Part shown: one piece after another, positions 12,470 to 23,098 of the stretch
Numbering within the stretch: the stretch's first letter is position 1
Layout of the letters: every line of letters begins with the position of its first letter
Source: Salvator merianae
Taxonomy: Eukaryota; Chordata; Lepidosauria; Squamata; Teiidae
Length of the DNA: 64,000 bases
Assembly (NCBI GenBank): GCA_003586115.2
Contig: QVOM02000126.1
Span: forward strand, 4,126,683-4,190,682
Direction of reading: 5' to 3'
The notes under the pieces: generated by a model
The model's database searches: none
What the model was told of the DNA's origin: nothing
The model's input: only the letters and a program-made list of their open reading frames with translations
Program-made: the position numbers and the translations under genes

Positions 12470-13000
12470 TTACGTTCAAGTTCTTGAAACAGGCTTGAGC
12501 ATGTCAAAGGGCACAAAATTCTTATTTTACCTTCTTGTGTGGTGCATGGTGCTAAAATAATCAGAAAACAGAAAAAAAAAACACAAAAATTAGGGGGGAA
12601 ATGCCCTTTTGACTTACTGTACATTATTAGAAAAAAAAAACCATTAAAGCATAAACATCTTTGATTAAAAAGTCAAAAGATCACATCATAATCAATACTA
12701 TTTTCAGCATCTTTTTTCTCTAGAAAACTATGAACCATTTAAGCCACCTACATGCAGCATCTTCATTTCTTTTTTATTTTTAAAAAAGGTACAAAAGAGG
12801 ACAGAGAAGGCAGCTCTTCTAGTACTAAAACCTTCGTCTGGGAAACCTATGTGCATCGTTAACTAATGACAGATGATTGCTAAAGTACTCAAGTATAACA
12901 AATATTTTTTTAAAAAATATCAAACTTTCTCCCCCCTGCGTTATCAAAAGATGGAAATAGATTTTGTGATCTCTGTGCAAGCAAAGGACCACTTGGAACA

Positions 13001-13119
13001 TGCCAACATTAAAAGCTATAGGCCCAGTTCTCTTTGCTAGAATCCTGCTCAGCAAGTATCCCCTCTGCCAACATTAAAGCTGTAGGCCCAGTTCTCTTTG
13101 CTAGAATCCTGCTCTGCAA
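13001..13119. repeat. 65-bp tandem duplication in SYNE2 3' UTR
   Basis: Two adjacent copies (13001-13065 and 13066-13119) share tgccaacattaaa and the block ggcccagttctctttgctag with few differences. Confidence 0.8.
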
Positions 13120-13644
13120 CCTTTTCCATTCATACCCACTTGACCAGGTTAGAGTAATTATTTTAACACTAACGTGGCACCATCTTGTAGCTTCTGTGTC
13201 CAGTGGATATTCTGGTGCAAATGCCATCTACTGATTGATCACATGTTGTGCAAAAGTATAAAATAGGCTGCTTAGAGTTCAAAAATGCAGAGGAAAAAAA
13301 AACAGTACTTCTTGTACATGAATACACAACACCCTTTCCCATTCACCCCAGTATTGAAACTACCAAAACTTCAGTTGTGGAACGTGATGCGTTTCCTGGC
13401 AAGGAAGCACGGAAGATCGGAGAAGGCCTCTCTTTCAGTTCCATCCAGCTGCAGCGGTGCGCTCAGATATCGGAACGCGCCCTCGTGCTGTGGCACATTG
13501 ATGCCCACTAAGTCCTGCTGGGAAATCACGGACAAGCCAGCGGGAAACTTTACTGCACATGGCCCCCCCAGACTGGAGGTAGCAACCCAAAAAGCCCCCC
13601 CCAGAAGAAACTCATGTTGGTCGAGTGCAAAACGCAAAGGTACT

Positions 13645-13876
13645 TTACGTGGGCGGAGGCCCTTTGGTGTAACGCAGCATGGGATAGAAAGATCGGGCAA
13701 AGTTGTTGGCTTGCGTACAGCTGTAATCTTCTTCGGAGGAAGGGATCATGAAGGCCAGGAGCAGGAGGAGGAGGAAGAGCAGCTGAAGCGGCAAAGCGGC
13801 TCTCAGGACGCGGTAGAAGAAGCTGCAGGACTTCGGAGCCATTTGATGGACTCCCTGGCTCTCTCTCTCCTCCATC
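13645..13876 (-). CDS. SYNE2: SYNE2 terminal exon: KASH domain and stop
   Basis: One leading G completes a codon; 76 codons and TAA follow. The N-terminal part (MEERESQGVHQMAPKSC) leads into FFYRVLRAALPLQ and a hydrophobic membrane span (LLFLLLLLLAFMIP). The lumenal KASH peptide is then SSEEDYSCTQANNFARSF, ending in YTKGPPPT. The cysteine in DYSC is the one that bonds SUN proteins, and the terminal PPPT, which inserts in the SUN pocket, is intact. CTQANN and the final threonine identify SYNE2, not SYNE1. The usual asparagine before GPPPT is lysine. The acceptor (ttccttgcag) directly abuts the (TTC)n tail of a SINE. Confidence 0.97.
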
Positions 13877-13880
13877 CTGC

Positions 13881-14170
13881 AAGGAAGAAGAAGAAGAACT
13901 TGGTTTTCATACCCCGCTTTTCTCAGCCGAAGCTGACTCAAAGCGGCTTACAAGGTTATTTTTCGCCCGAAGGCTTACATCTATCTATCTTCCGCATCAC
14001 ACAAAGTGATGCTCCCTATTTATCTACTTGCAATTACTTGCTTTCGAACAGCTAGGTTGGCTGGAGCTAGGAGCTAGTAGAGGGCGCTCATCCCCTCTAC
14101 ACGGCAGACAGGGGCCTCGAACTCCAATCCTCCTATTGAAAGATCAGTGCCTTAGCCTTCTGCACCACTG
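13881..14170 (-). mobile_element. Family S SINE abutting the KASH exon
   Basis: Full-length copy on the minus strand, head near 14170 and (TTC)n tail at about 13884-13901. The tail runs straight into ccttgcag, the acceptor of the SYNE2 terminal exon. No clear target-site duplication was found. Confidence 0.88.
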
Positions 14171-14429
14171 TATGAAAGTGCGTTTTTTAATTTCTTTCTT
14201 ACATTGCCTGCAACTCTTCGTTCTAAATTAAACTGCACCCACAAATTAATGCATGGAACTTGTTACCCTAGAGTGTAAGGAAAGAGATGCACTTTTAGTA
14301 AGCATTCAAGGCAGAACAAGGAAAGAGGGCACCCAAAATCCAGAAGCAGCTACCGCATTCGAGGAGGTCTTTGCTTGGCCCACCTGCTGCTCTGCCTTAA
14401 CTGCACACTAATAAGAGCTAAACAGCTGG

Positions 14430-14940
14430 GTCTAAACACCTCTTAAGTACTAGGTCTCAGGGCGGGTTACAACAACCACCACCACAACAACCACAACAAC
14501 AGAATGTAAAATGCACACACTAAAAACAGGAACACAGACTGAAAGTGGGGAGGGGAAGCTGTTTCCTTAGGGTAAATAGGTGCATCTTCACTGCTCTCCT
14601 AAAGATGTAAAGTGAAAATGCTTGACACACCTTGGGGGGAGAGCGTTCCACAGTTTGGGGGCCACCACAGAAAAGGCCCTATCCCAGATGCCCACCTCTC
14701 TAGTTCCTGAAGGTGATGGTACAACCAGGAGGGCCTCATCTGCAGATCTTAATGCATGGACAGGTAGATATGTGAGAAGATAGTCCTTTAGGTATTTGGC
14801 GCCAAGTCATTTGGGGCCTTATAGATTAAGGTTAAAACCTTGAATTGGGCTTGGTAGCAAAATGGCAGACAATACAGTTCTTTTAAGACTGGTATGATAT
14901 GCATCCAGCCAGCTGTTCCAGTCAGCAATCTCTAATGGAG
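14430..14940 (-). mobile_element. L2 LINE 3' end
   Basis: Antisense L2 3' end: aggtctcagggcgggttaca, gccaccacagaaaaggccct and the gccaagtcatttggggcctt block. Confidence 0.75.
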
Positions 14941-14984
14941 TCTAATGGAGTCAGAGCAGGGGCCAACTAACTCTCCATTGCCAG

Positions 14985-15160
14985 AATCATAAGAGTTGGA
15001 AGGGACCTCCAGGGTCATTGAGTCCAACCCCCTGCTCAATGCAGGATTTCTAAACCATCCCAGACAGATGTCTGTTTAGCCTCTCCTTAAAGACCTCCCG
15101 TGAAGGAGAGCTCACCACCTCCTGTGGCAGCCTATTACATTGACTGATACTACAAGTCAT
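14985..15160 (-). mobile_element. CR1 LINE 3' end
   Basis: Contains agagttggaagggacctcca and gagctcaccacctcctgtgg, a classic CR1 3' end in antisense. Confidence 0.85.
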
Positions 15161-15175
15161 ACTAAAGTGTTGACG

Positions 15176-15353
15176 GTTTTCCACACTGGGCCTTATTCTG
15201 GGTTATTATCCCAGAATAGGGTCTGCCACCTGCATGCCGGTGCAGACTATGGTAGGCTCTACCCAGGACCTGTCACAGCCTGCACCAGCACATAGATGGC
15301 AGGTCCCTATTCTGGGATAATAATCCAGAATAAGGCCCAGTGCAGAAAGGGCC
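15176..15353. mobile_element. Foldback MITE family C
   Basis: Arms ccttattctgggttattatc (left) and ataatccagaataaggccc (right) are inverted copies, with outer ends cacactggg / cccagtgcag. Partial copies occur at 10521-10595 and 50297-50394. Confidence 0.7.
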
Positions 15354-15490
15354 TAGGTAAGTGACCTGTGGGACTAAGATTCACTTGGGTACGGAAACTC
15401 GCTGGGTGACCCTGAATCAGCTGCTTCCTCTCAGCTAAGCCTACTTTCACAGGAAAGTTGTGAGGCTAGAAGAGAGGAGAGGAGCTAAAG

Positions 15491-15492
<2 letters not shown>

Positions 15493-15529
<37 letters not shown>
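15493..15529. repeat. (CA)n microsatellite
   Basis: Uninterrupted ac dinucleotide run. Confidence 0.95.
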
Positions 15530-15531
<2 letters not shown>

Positions 15532-15916
15532 CTAGTGATAGCCAATCAAATCAAGACTCAAACCTGACCCAAGTGTACCAAACAATGACAACATACATTT
15601 TATAAACAATGCATATTGAGTGAATTTGTTCTTTTCTCCTTTGGTTCTTAAACTATTGCTAAACTGACATTTTTCATCAAGCAAGAAAAATGTTTTCTCA
15701 GAATTGCTGCATCATAGGAGTTCTTTCTGCAGACATTTCTCCATCAGGCCAGGTAACATCGTCAGTGAAAATCAGTGCAAACAACTGAAGACACTACTAG
15801 GTCTGGTAGGGAAACATCTGTAGGAAGAAGATTCAGCTCAGAGAACTCTAATAATGCAGCACTCGAACCCTGAGCTACAGATATTCACTGCTATAGCAAT
15901 TTGCTTAGAGTATTAC

Positions 15917-15963
15917 CTAATATTGTTGCGGTTCTTCCTCTCTGTGGTCTTCTTTCCATCAGT
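15917..15963 (-). CDS. SYNE2: Candidate SYNE2 linker exon before the KASH exon
   Basis: This 47-bp candidate reads TDGKKTTERKNRNNI plus AG. The acceptor is cacatttccacag|ACTGAT and the donor ATTAG|gtaata. It starts in phase 0 after exon 16 and ends with two bases that join the leading G of the KASH exon (AG|G, arginine), which is exactly what frame needs. The encoded peptide is short and basic, unlike the roughly 40-residue linker in mammals, with only a TTE match. I found no better exon between 19031 and 13876, but the assignment is by phase and splice signal, not homology. Confidence 0.45.
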
Positions 15964-17330
15964 CTGTGGAAATGTGAAATAGAATTATTACTATGCCATT
16001 TATTAGTATTTGTAATAAGGAGGAAAAGCACAAAAATATCATTTTTAAGTGACATATCTCAAATGTTTCTACACAGCAGGAATGATGGAATAGTTCTTTT
16101 TTACAATGTATATAGAGGTAAGCAGGTAACCTACTAATATTACACATGCAAGGATAAGCTAGGAAAAATGAAATGAAATGAAATAAACTAAAGTAAAAGC
16201 AGACCAACTCAGAAGCAAGATATTTATGTAGCAGGATCCCAGAAAAACAAATGTGGTGAAACCATCTTATTATGGACTGGGCAGGTAGAAGTTCAGTAGC
16301 ATGTTAGTAAGAGTCTTCTTCATCTCTAGGCATGGCTCAGACTCCAAAGTTTGGTAAAATTTGCTTTTTTAAAACTTCCTTAATTTATTCCTTTTGAATT
16401 TCTACCATGCCTGATCTTGCAGTCCCATCCAATGCCATGACTGAGGTTGAGCACAACTTCAATGGTCCCTGAACTTTGTTGTAGACAGTGGGGATGTTTG
16501 CATGCAGTCGTGTACAACTTTGTACAAAAAACTTCTCAAGAAAGCATTTGAACTCTGTTTGTTCACTTGAAAGTGCGGACACTGAATGGAAGTCTGACCA
16601 TGTGGAACATCAGAAATCCCCAGATTTTCGAATTTGGCAAAATCCAACTGGATCCAAATGCCCACCACATTTCTAGTTCACTCCCACCTGTCACCCAAAT
16701 GGATGCAGTTCTATGTGGCACTTTCTCTTCCCACAATACGGCTCTGGTCTGTAGCGGATCAGAACCAGGTTCAGGGGAAGGGAAAATGACACAAGAGTTA
16801 TTGCAGTGCCCTCCCCAAAACTCCCCACGTCCTTCTACCTACTAATTACCAGTGTTAACATGGAAGTGTGCCTGTCTACACTTGCCTCTTTGAAGCAATC
16901 CTACTTTTTTGGGGGGGATCATGCATAGGGAAAGCATATTGTCATACCCTTTGCTATGGGCCAGGCACACGGGTACATGTGCCACTAAAAAAATGTTAGA
17001 AGCACTTCAAAGATTCAGTGTGGATGTGGCGTGTGTAGAGATGTGTCCGAGTCCCATTTTCAGGGCTTAGCTTCCATTGAGTCAAGCCCTGGCATCACCA
17101 AGCCGGCTCAAGCTGCCTCATCAAGGCGCTCAGCCAGCTCGGCTCGGTTCAGCTCGGCTCATCCATTCGACGGGATGCCACACACTTTTTGCAGCTGCCA
17201 CTGTCAAAATAGCCAGTGGTCTTGGAAAGGTGACAAGATTATCTCTGGACATACTATTGCAATGGACAGCTTGCTAGACTTTGAATGTGTTCAGACTAGC
17301 TGTTTCAGTTGCCTTCCATAGCCTGGAGAA
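15964..17330. other. SYNE2 intron, unassigned
   Basis: No exon consistent with SYNE2 phase and no repeat I can name with confidence. 17100-17160 is locally GC-rich with repeated gctcggctc motifs. Confidence 0.35.
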
Positions 17331-17334
17331 AACA

Positions 17335-17520
17335 GCTCTCCGGTTGCCTCATTACTGAGCAGGGAGCTCCTCCATCAATCACGGCTTTGAACTGCTTGTT
17401 ACAGGGAGGAACCAATAAGACCCAAAGAAGGCAGAAGCCATCGGACCATCAGACAATCAGGAAGGGGCACCAGCGAGCTCTTGCCGACAGCCAGTTTCCT
17501 TTTGAACTCAGTAATTAAAC
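17335..17520. repeat. Interspersed repeat family F, copy 1
   Basis: Shares actgagcagggagctcctcc and catcggaccatcagacaatc with the inverted sequence at 42300-42450. Class unknown. Confidence 0.5.
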
Positions 17521-17942
17521 AGATTGAATGATCCTGAAACAAAAAATATTATTCCTAACCTGTGTACTTAAAAGACACGTAGATTTCATATAAAAATGCA
17601 GACTGAGGGGAGAGAAATTTGGGCTTCAATTTTTTCAGAACGATTTCATTTGCAATTGCAAACAAAAACCTGGCAGTTAAGGAGTTAAGGAGCTGCTTCA
17701 GCAAAGAGGTGGGGATTTCCTACCTAGTGGCCAATCGATGAGCAGCACCCCTCGCAGTCATGGTAGGTTGCCTGTTGAAGTGAATAGGCTGCACTTTGGG
17801 TGAGTTTTTAGCCAAATAAATGAATACGTGTGGCTGGAAAGCTTTCTTTCTGTGCGCCGAGGAATTATCAGCTCATTTTATTCAGGCAGTTTTAAAAAAT
17901 CTCTAGTATGATCACAGTCTTTATTTCAACCAGCCTCCCATT

Positions 17943-18245
17943 AGAAACATAAGAAATGCTCCACCGGATTGGACTCACAGCCCACCTAGTCCTGCAGTCT
18001 GCTTTCATAGTGGCCAACCAGCTGCATAAGGAACCTACATGAACTACAAGGACATGAACACACAGCTTGCTCTGCTTTCTGTCTTCCAGCACTGTCCTTT
18101 GGAGGCAGACCATCTCCTACTGATGTCAGGGCTAGTAGTCACTGATAGCCATGACTTCCATGAACTGAGCCAGCCCCTTTTTGAAACCATCTAAGCTGGA
18201 AGACAGCACTACACCTTGTGATAGTGAATTCCAAAATTTCAGAAT
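17943..18245 (-). mobile_element. Old CR1 LINE fragment
   Basis: Contains aaacataagaaatgctccac, gtggccaaccagctgcataa and gaccatctaagctgg-type blocks of antisense CR1, well diverged. Confidence 0.65.
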
Positions 18246-18778
18246 TTTAAATCTGTACGACAGTTGTAGAAAAATCAGATCCAGTACAATTAAGATGGAT
18301 CCATGACTTATTGGTCAAGGTCATGATGGAGGCGGGTGGTGGTGGCAAACGGATTTAAAATTCTGAAATTTCAAGCAAACTGGACTTCCCCTTCTGATTC
18401 TTCCTTCCAACTCAATACAATTTTCCGGGAGGAAAAGTCATTCCCAGAAGAGGCAACTCCAAAGCTACTGGGGCAGCAGGACAAGTCGAGAAGGGCTCCT
18501 TTCTGCCCTTGGGCAACACCCTGAGATGACGACTCTTGTTGACATGTCTAAATTGTAAAGGATGGAGCCAGATGAAGGGAACAGACTACATTTTAGAAAA
18601 GGCAAGCAGCTTGCCTTGCTTTTAGATAGACATGGCTTGTCCAGAAGCTGATGATAGTCTCCAGAATCCAGTCTGCTTCCATCTGGCAGAAATGTGCTTA
18701 GGTCCTAGAAGAAAGGAAAACGACCACAGAAGCGTTAATCATTGCATCCTTCTCTATCAGTTTTTTTCTCTCTGGACA

Positions 18779-18975
18779 GTTCTGCACTGGCCAGGGTACT
18801 GGACCAACAACCATATTAGGAGACTCTGTTCCACAGGTTGGTGCAGTCTAAGAAAGGCCCGCCTCCAGGGGGCGGGACCTAAGGGGTGGAGTCTCACTTA
18901 GACTGCACCAGCATGTGGAAGGGAGGCTCCTAGTACGTTTGCTGGTCTGATTTACTGGCCAATGAGGCACTGCCC
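18779..18975. mobile_element. Foldback MITE family B, copy 1
   Basis: Long inverted arms (ggtgcagtctaagaaaggcc / cttagactgcaccagcatg) with outer ends ttctgcactggcc. It ends about 55 bp from the donor side of SYNE2 exon 16. Confidence 0.75.
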
Positions 18976-19030
18976 TCTGTGAGATTCGAATCTGCATCAG
19001 CCCAGAATGGGAACAAGTACCCAGGCTCAC

Positions 19031-19222
19031 CTGGCTTCCCTGTGACACCTTTAAATCCTGCGAAACGCCTTCCAGAAGCTGTTTCAGTTTCTTCCCAATC
19101 ACGTGGATTTTCTCGTCAGCTTCAATATAATCTTCACCATCAGATTTGACAAGCAAGTAAGTGGAAATTTCCTGCAGCATGTTTACTTGCAGCTGCCTTT
19201 CCAGGAGCTCTTTCTCTAGTTG
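19031..19222 (-). CDS. SYNE2: SYNE2 window exon 16, last spectrin helix
   Basis: The exon encodes 64 residues, QLEKELLERQLQVNMLQEIS...QDLKVSQGSQ, in phase 0-0. The acceptor is gcatctcag|CAACTA and the donor CAG|gtgagc. It carries the conserved MLQEIS and KIHVIGKKLKQL helices. Direct joining to the KASH exon would be out of frame, so another exon must follow. The exon lies between two copies of the same foldback MITE family (18779-18975 and 19293-19372). Confidence 0.95.
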
Positions 19223-19292
19223 CTGAGATGCAGAAATAAAAATAAATAAATATTAAGAAATGCCTGCACTGTGGACTGTAAGAGATTAAGAG

Positions 19293-19372
19293 TGATTCTG
19301 CACTGCCTGGTACACCAGACCATTAAGACCATTAAGCACACGCTGGTGTGGTCTGAGGGAGGCCCCAGTGGG
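19293..19372. mobile_element. Foldback MITE family B, partial copy
   Basis: Only the left arm is present (gattctgcactgcctggtac, ggtctgagggaggcccc). It lies 70 bp upstream of exon 16. Confidence 0.65.
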
Positions 19373-19669
19373 TTGCAACCATTCAAAAACACATACAAAT
19401 ATTTTTTTTACAAAAAAGATTAAAAATTTTAAGTGTAAAAGTGATACTATAGTGCCAAGAAAAAAAAGAAAAATGGCCTCTTCACAGAAAGGTCTGGGTA
19501 AAGAAGTGCATGCCCACCAAATATCTAATCAGATTTATACTGATGAATGTCAAAAAGGAGCCCGTTCCACAATTGGGGTGGGGGTGGGGGGCTATCACAG
19601 AGAAGACCCTGCCCTGGCTTCCCAACCCTTTAGCATCTGAGGGTGGTGTGCTGTGACACTTGCAAAAAT

Positions 19670-20055
19670 ATGGAGGACCTTTTCACACTTTCCACTGTAG
19701 AATGGAATAATTATCCCATTCTAAGGTGGAACAATCCCTGCAGTGTGACAACCATCCATCCTATGAGGGCTGGAACAGAGCAGAAATGGGCTTCCAGAAG
19801 TTGCAGTTTGAATGCTGGCTGCCTGCCATGGTGACTGGGATGTGGTATACAGCCTGCAGCATTTGCATCCAGAAATAGGTGCGAACGTTGTGTACTGGGA
19901 GCAGTCCAGCTGCTCTCAGTCCAGCTGTGGACAACATTTAGTTGTCCACAGCTAGGAGCGATTGGGAGCGATTGCTAGGGCCTCCGCAAAATGCAGATGC
20001 ACTGCGCTAGTGAGTGTCCAGATGCTCACTAGCACTAAAGTGTGAACAGGCCCTT
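19670..20055. mobile_element. Non-autonomous DNA element family D
   Basis: The right end cactaaagtgtgaacaggccc and internal actgggagcagtccagctgc block are shared with 7272-7660 and 25880-26155. No coding capacity. Confidence 0.5.
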
Positions 20056-21430
20056 AATCTTTAAATTTAAAGAAGCTGAGTATCTAGACCCATTTCATTC
20101 TGGCTTCCGGTCTGGTTATGGCACAGAAACCACCTTGGTCGACCTACTTGATGACCTCCTCTGGGAGAAAGACAAGGGGAATGTGTCCCTATTGGTTCTC
20201 TCTGTAGATTTTGACACCACTGATCATGATATCCTTCTGGAGAGACTATAGAGTTTAGGAGCTGGAGGCACAGAGGTTCCGCTCCTATCTCCGAGGCTGA
20301 TTCCAGAAGGTAGTTGTGGGAAATTCCTGCTCATCATCCTGGGAACTCAGGTGTGGGGTTCCTCAGGAGTCGATCTTATCTCCCATGCTTTTCAATATCT
20401 ATATGAAGCCACTGGGGGAGGTCATCAGGAGATTTGGAGTCAGATGTCATCAATATGCAGATGACACCCAGCTCTACATATCTGTACCATCTGAATCAGG
20501 GCAGGTGGTTGAAGTGTTGGACAGGTGCCTGGAAGCAGTAATGGGCTGGATGAGGGCCAATAAATTGAAGCTGAATCCAGACAAGATGGAAGTACTGTGT
20601 GTCAGACAGTCTTGGGTCCATGAAGTTAGAAGGCACCTGACCCATGATGAGGTTGCTTTGCCCTGGAAAGGACAGGTGTGTAATCTGGGTGTACTCTTGG
20701 ACTCTACCCTTACCCTTGAAACTCAGGTGGAGGCGGTGGCCAAGAATGCATACCTCCGGCTATGGCTGTTTCGCCAACTACGACCCCTTCTGGACAGAGA
20801 TAATCTGACCACAGTAATCCATGCTTTGGTAACTTCCAGACTGGATTACTGTAATGCACTTTACATGGGGCTGCCCTTGAGGATGTTTTGGAAGCTGCAA
20901 TTGGTGCAGAATGCAGCAGCAAGACTGCTGACTGGAACAGATGGCCGGATGCATATCATGCTAGTCTTAAAAGAGCTGCACTGGCTGCCAATTCGCTACT
21001 GAGCCCAATTCAAGGTGTTAACCTTAACCTATAAGGCCCTAAATGGCTTGGGCCCCAAATACCTAAAGAAGCGTCTTCTCCCATATCAGCCTGCCCATGC
21101 CTTAAGAACTGCAGATGAGGCCCACCTGGTTGTACCACCACCTTCAATAGCTAAAGGAGTGGGCACCTGGGATAGGGCCTTTTCAGTGGTGGCCCCCAAA
21201 TTGTGGAGCACTCTTCCCCTTGAGGTGCGTCAAACTTCTTCACTTTACATCTTTAGGAGAGCAATAAAGATGCACCTATTTACCCTTGTCTTTGGCTAAA
21301 GGTACAGCTTCCTACTTTCAGGCTACTGTTTTATTGCGTGGTTTTTATGGGTTTGTTGTTGTTGTTGTTTTAATTGTTGTAACCTGCCCTGAGACCTTCG
21401 GGTATAGGGCGGGATAACAATGCAAATAAT
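20056..21430 (+). mobile_element. L2 LINE, 3' half with reverse transcriptase remnant
   Basis: Fragments of the L2 reverse transcriptase are readable in two frames. 20042-20251 gives SGFRSGYGTETTLVDLLDDL and VDFDTTDHDILLE. 20316-21002 gives GVPQESILSPMLFNIYMKPL with YADD at about residues 47-50, then RANKLKLNPDKMEVL. 21015-21299 encodes the C-terminal tail. Stops and a frameshift near 20250 break it, and the 5' half is missing. It ends in typical L2 3' sequence (gtaacctgccctgagacctt, tatagggcggga). It lies in sense on the plus strand, inside a SYNE2 intron. Confidence 0.88.
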
Positions 21431-22068
21431 TATCCCTTTCACAATAAGTTTTTAGTGATTAACAAATACTGTGCATAATTCACAGGATTAAGAGAAATAA
21501 TCCCATGGCCTATCCAGATGGACTCTGTCATGAATGCTCCCAGAATTAATCTTTCTTCTTTAATACTCAGGTCTTTTGTTACTGGAACGTTTATTTAAAT
21601 AAGTTAAAAGGGGTGTTTTATTAATTATTATTTTATTATATTTTAATTTTTGTTAACTGCTCAAGGATCCTTTGGTATTTGACAATAAGGAAATTAAACA
21701 GACAAACGATCTTGCAATAGCATCAGCAATCTTACATCTACCGTGCTAACAAAATCAGTAAAAACATTCCAGGTATATGTAAAATAGGTTACATTTAATG
21801 TCACTCCAAGCCACTGAGCTATGATGTTGCTTTACAGTGACCACAAAACAGATTATTAACATTGCAAGTTAGGTTTAGAACTTATTTGTCACCCTTCTAC
21901 ATAAATATATCTAAGGTGATTTACAACAAAAAGATGTTACCATTAAATTACAGTATGGCACCTCGGCATCAATGCAAATCCAGTTGAACTGACGGTGTGC
22001 AAAACCAGAGCAAAACTGTTTCTTAGAGGCTTCCAACCCCTATTTTTTAAAAAAACTGGTGGACCTAC
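21431..22068. other. SYNE2 intron, unassigned
   Basis: AT-rich intron sequence; a short L2-like stretch may remain near 21600-21700. Nothing else seen. Confidence 0.35.
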
Positions 22069-22197
22069 CATTAATTCTTTCCGGCTTTCCTGTACAATGT
22101 GAGGGTCAGTGCTCAGAGCCTTAACCTTTGCCTGGTGCCGACGCGTCTCTGCCCCAGCCAACCACAGCAGCAGTTTCTGGTTCATTTCACAAAAATC
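22069..22197 (-). CDS. SYNE2: SYNE2 window exon 15, final spectrin-like unit
   Basis: The exon encodes 43 residues, DFCEMNQKLLLWLAGAETRR...ESRKELM, in phase 0-0. The acceptor is cttctgcag|GATTTT and the donor ATG|gtaggt. The LLLWLAGAETRR motif is the conserved W-containing helix start seen in mammalian nesprin-2 as LLLWLASAKNRR. Confidence 0.95.
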
Positions 22198-22789
22198 CTG
22201 CAGAAGCAAGTATCCCTCATTGTGAAAGGCAAAAAAATCCAGACACAGAAGATCACTTCCACTATCTAAACCATTCAGGACCACATTACTCCAATCTGAC
22301 AAGACAGGAACAAAGCTGAATTTATTTCCAGCCACTAGGATTTCTCCAAGTATATAGTGGTTTCTTAAGCGTTGATGGACTTCTGCATACAGCAGCCTTT
22401 GACCTGGTGGGACTGATAGAAGCTGTAATCCAGAAAGCAGTGTTGGTTGAAAGGGTAGCGTGCATTTTAACTACAAAGAAGAGGTAGCAGGGATCACAAA
22501 TAGGTAAAACACTTGAGGCTGCAATTCTGCGGAAGCCCACGTGGAAACAGACCCAACTCAACACAGTAGATTACATGCTTAATAGACAAGCCTGATCTGA
22601 AACATGTGAGAAGGAAAACGGGAGAATAGATTCAAGCTCAGAGCTGTTGGCTGTGGTACAGTGCTGCTGACCAGCTACCCCTTCCAAACCAGCTGGAAGG
22701 TACCCAGTCAGCAGAGGACGGTAAGCAGCAATGCTCGTGCCAATCATGCAGTAGCTCAATATCTAATAATAAAACTCTTCGGGTAGACT

Positions 22790-23098
22790 GAGAGCTTGCC
22801 GAGATGGATAAATTGCTTAGCTTACTGAGAAATAAGACAGTTGATAGGTTTTTATGAAAACTGGAAACCCTTGATTGACTTTCTGCAAGAACTGGAAAGT
22901 GGACTTGTGATTGCTGGACTGGAAGAATGAAGAGGAAAGAAGACAATCGGTGGAAGAAAAGAACTGAGTGATTGGGGGGGGGGAAGAATTATGAAATATA
23001 GAAGAAACTTTGGAAGAAGTCGGCAGTAAAAATGTTAGTTTAGGAAATTCTGAACTTAGTGTAGTTTTATATATCTTAAATAAAGAAAAAAAAAACCT
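22790..23098 (+). mobile_element. Probable L1-like LINE 3' end
   Basis: Purine-rich sequence (atgaaaactggaaaccct, tggaagaagtcggcag) ending in cttaaataaagaaaaaaaaa, which looks like a LINE 3' UTR with polyadenylation signal and A tail. Confidence 0.45.

Larger units (their letters stand above)
12445..13644 (-). other. SYNE2: Probable SYNE2 3' UTR
   Basis: The sequence runs on from the stop codon without a recognisable transposon. Minus-strand AATAAA hexamers occur at 12773-12778 and 12464-12469. The second is followed by a G-rich tract, as expected downstream of a cleavage site. The end point is a guess between these signals. A 65-bp tandem duplication (13001-13119) lies inside. Confidence 0.4.

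Noticed and set aside
13285..14055. 256-residue plus-strand open frame
   Set aside because: It is the antisense of the KASH exon, SYNE2 3' UTR and a SINE, with no protein features of its own.
17565..17625. 43-bp exon-like segment with a ctctcccctcag acceptor and CAG|gttagg donor
   Set aside because: Splice signals look good, but it ends in phase 1 and would break the KASH frame.
18385..18525. Possible linker exon after a tcatctcag acceptor (GVAQGQKG...)
   Set aside because: No donor gives the required phase-2 end, and the pyrimidine tract is poor.
13876..19031. Direct splicing of exon 16 to the KASH exon
   Set aside because: It would read the KASH exon out of frame and lose the membrane span and PPPT tail.
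20316..21002. Functional host gene encoding a 228-residue protein
   Set aside because: It is an L2 reverse transcriptase fragment (YADD motif) truncated at the 5' side and frameshifted.
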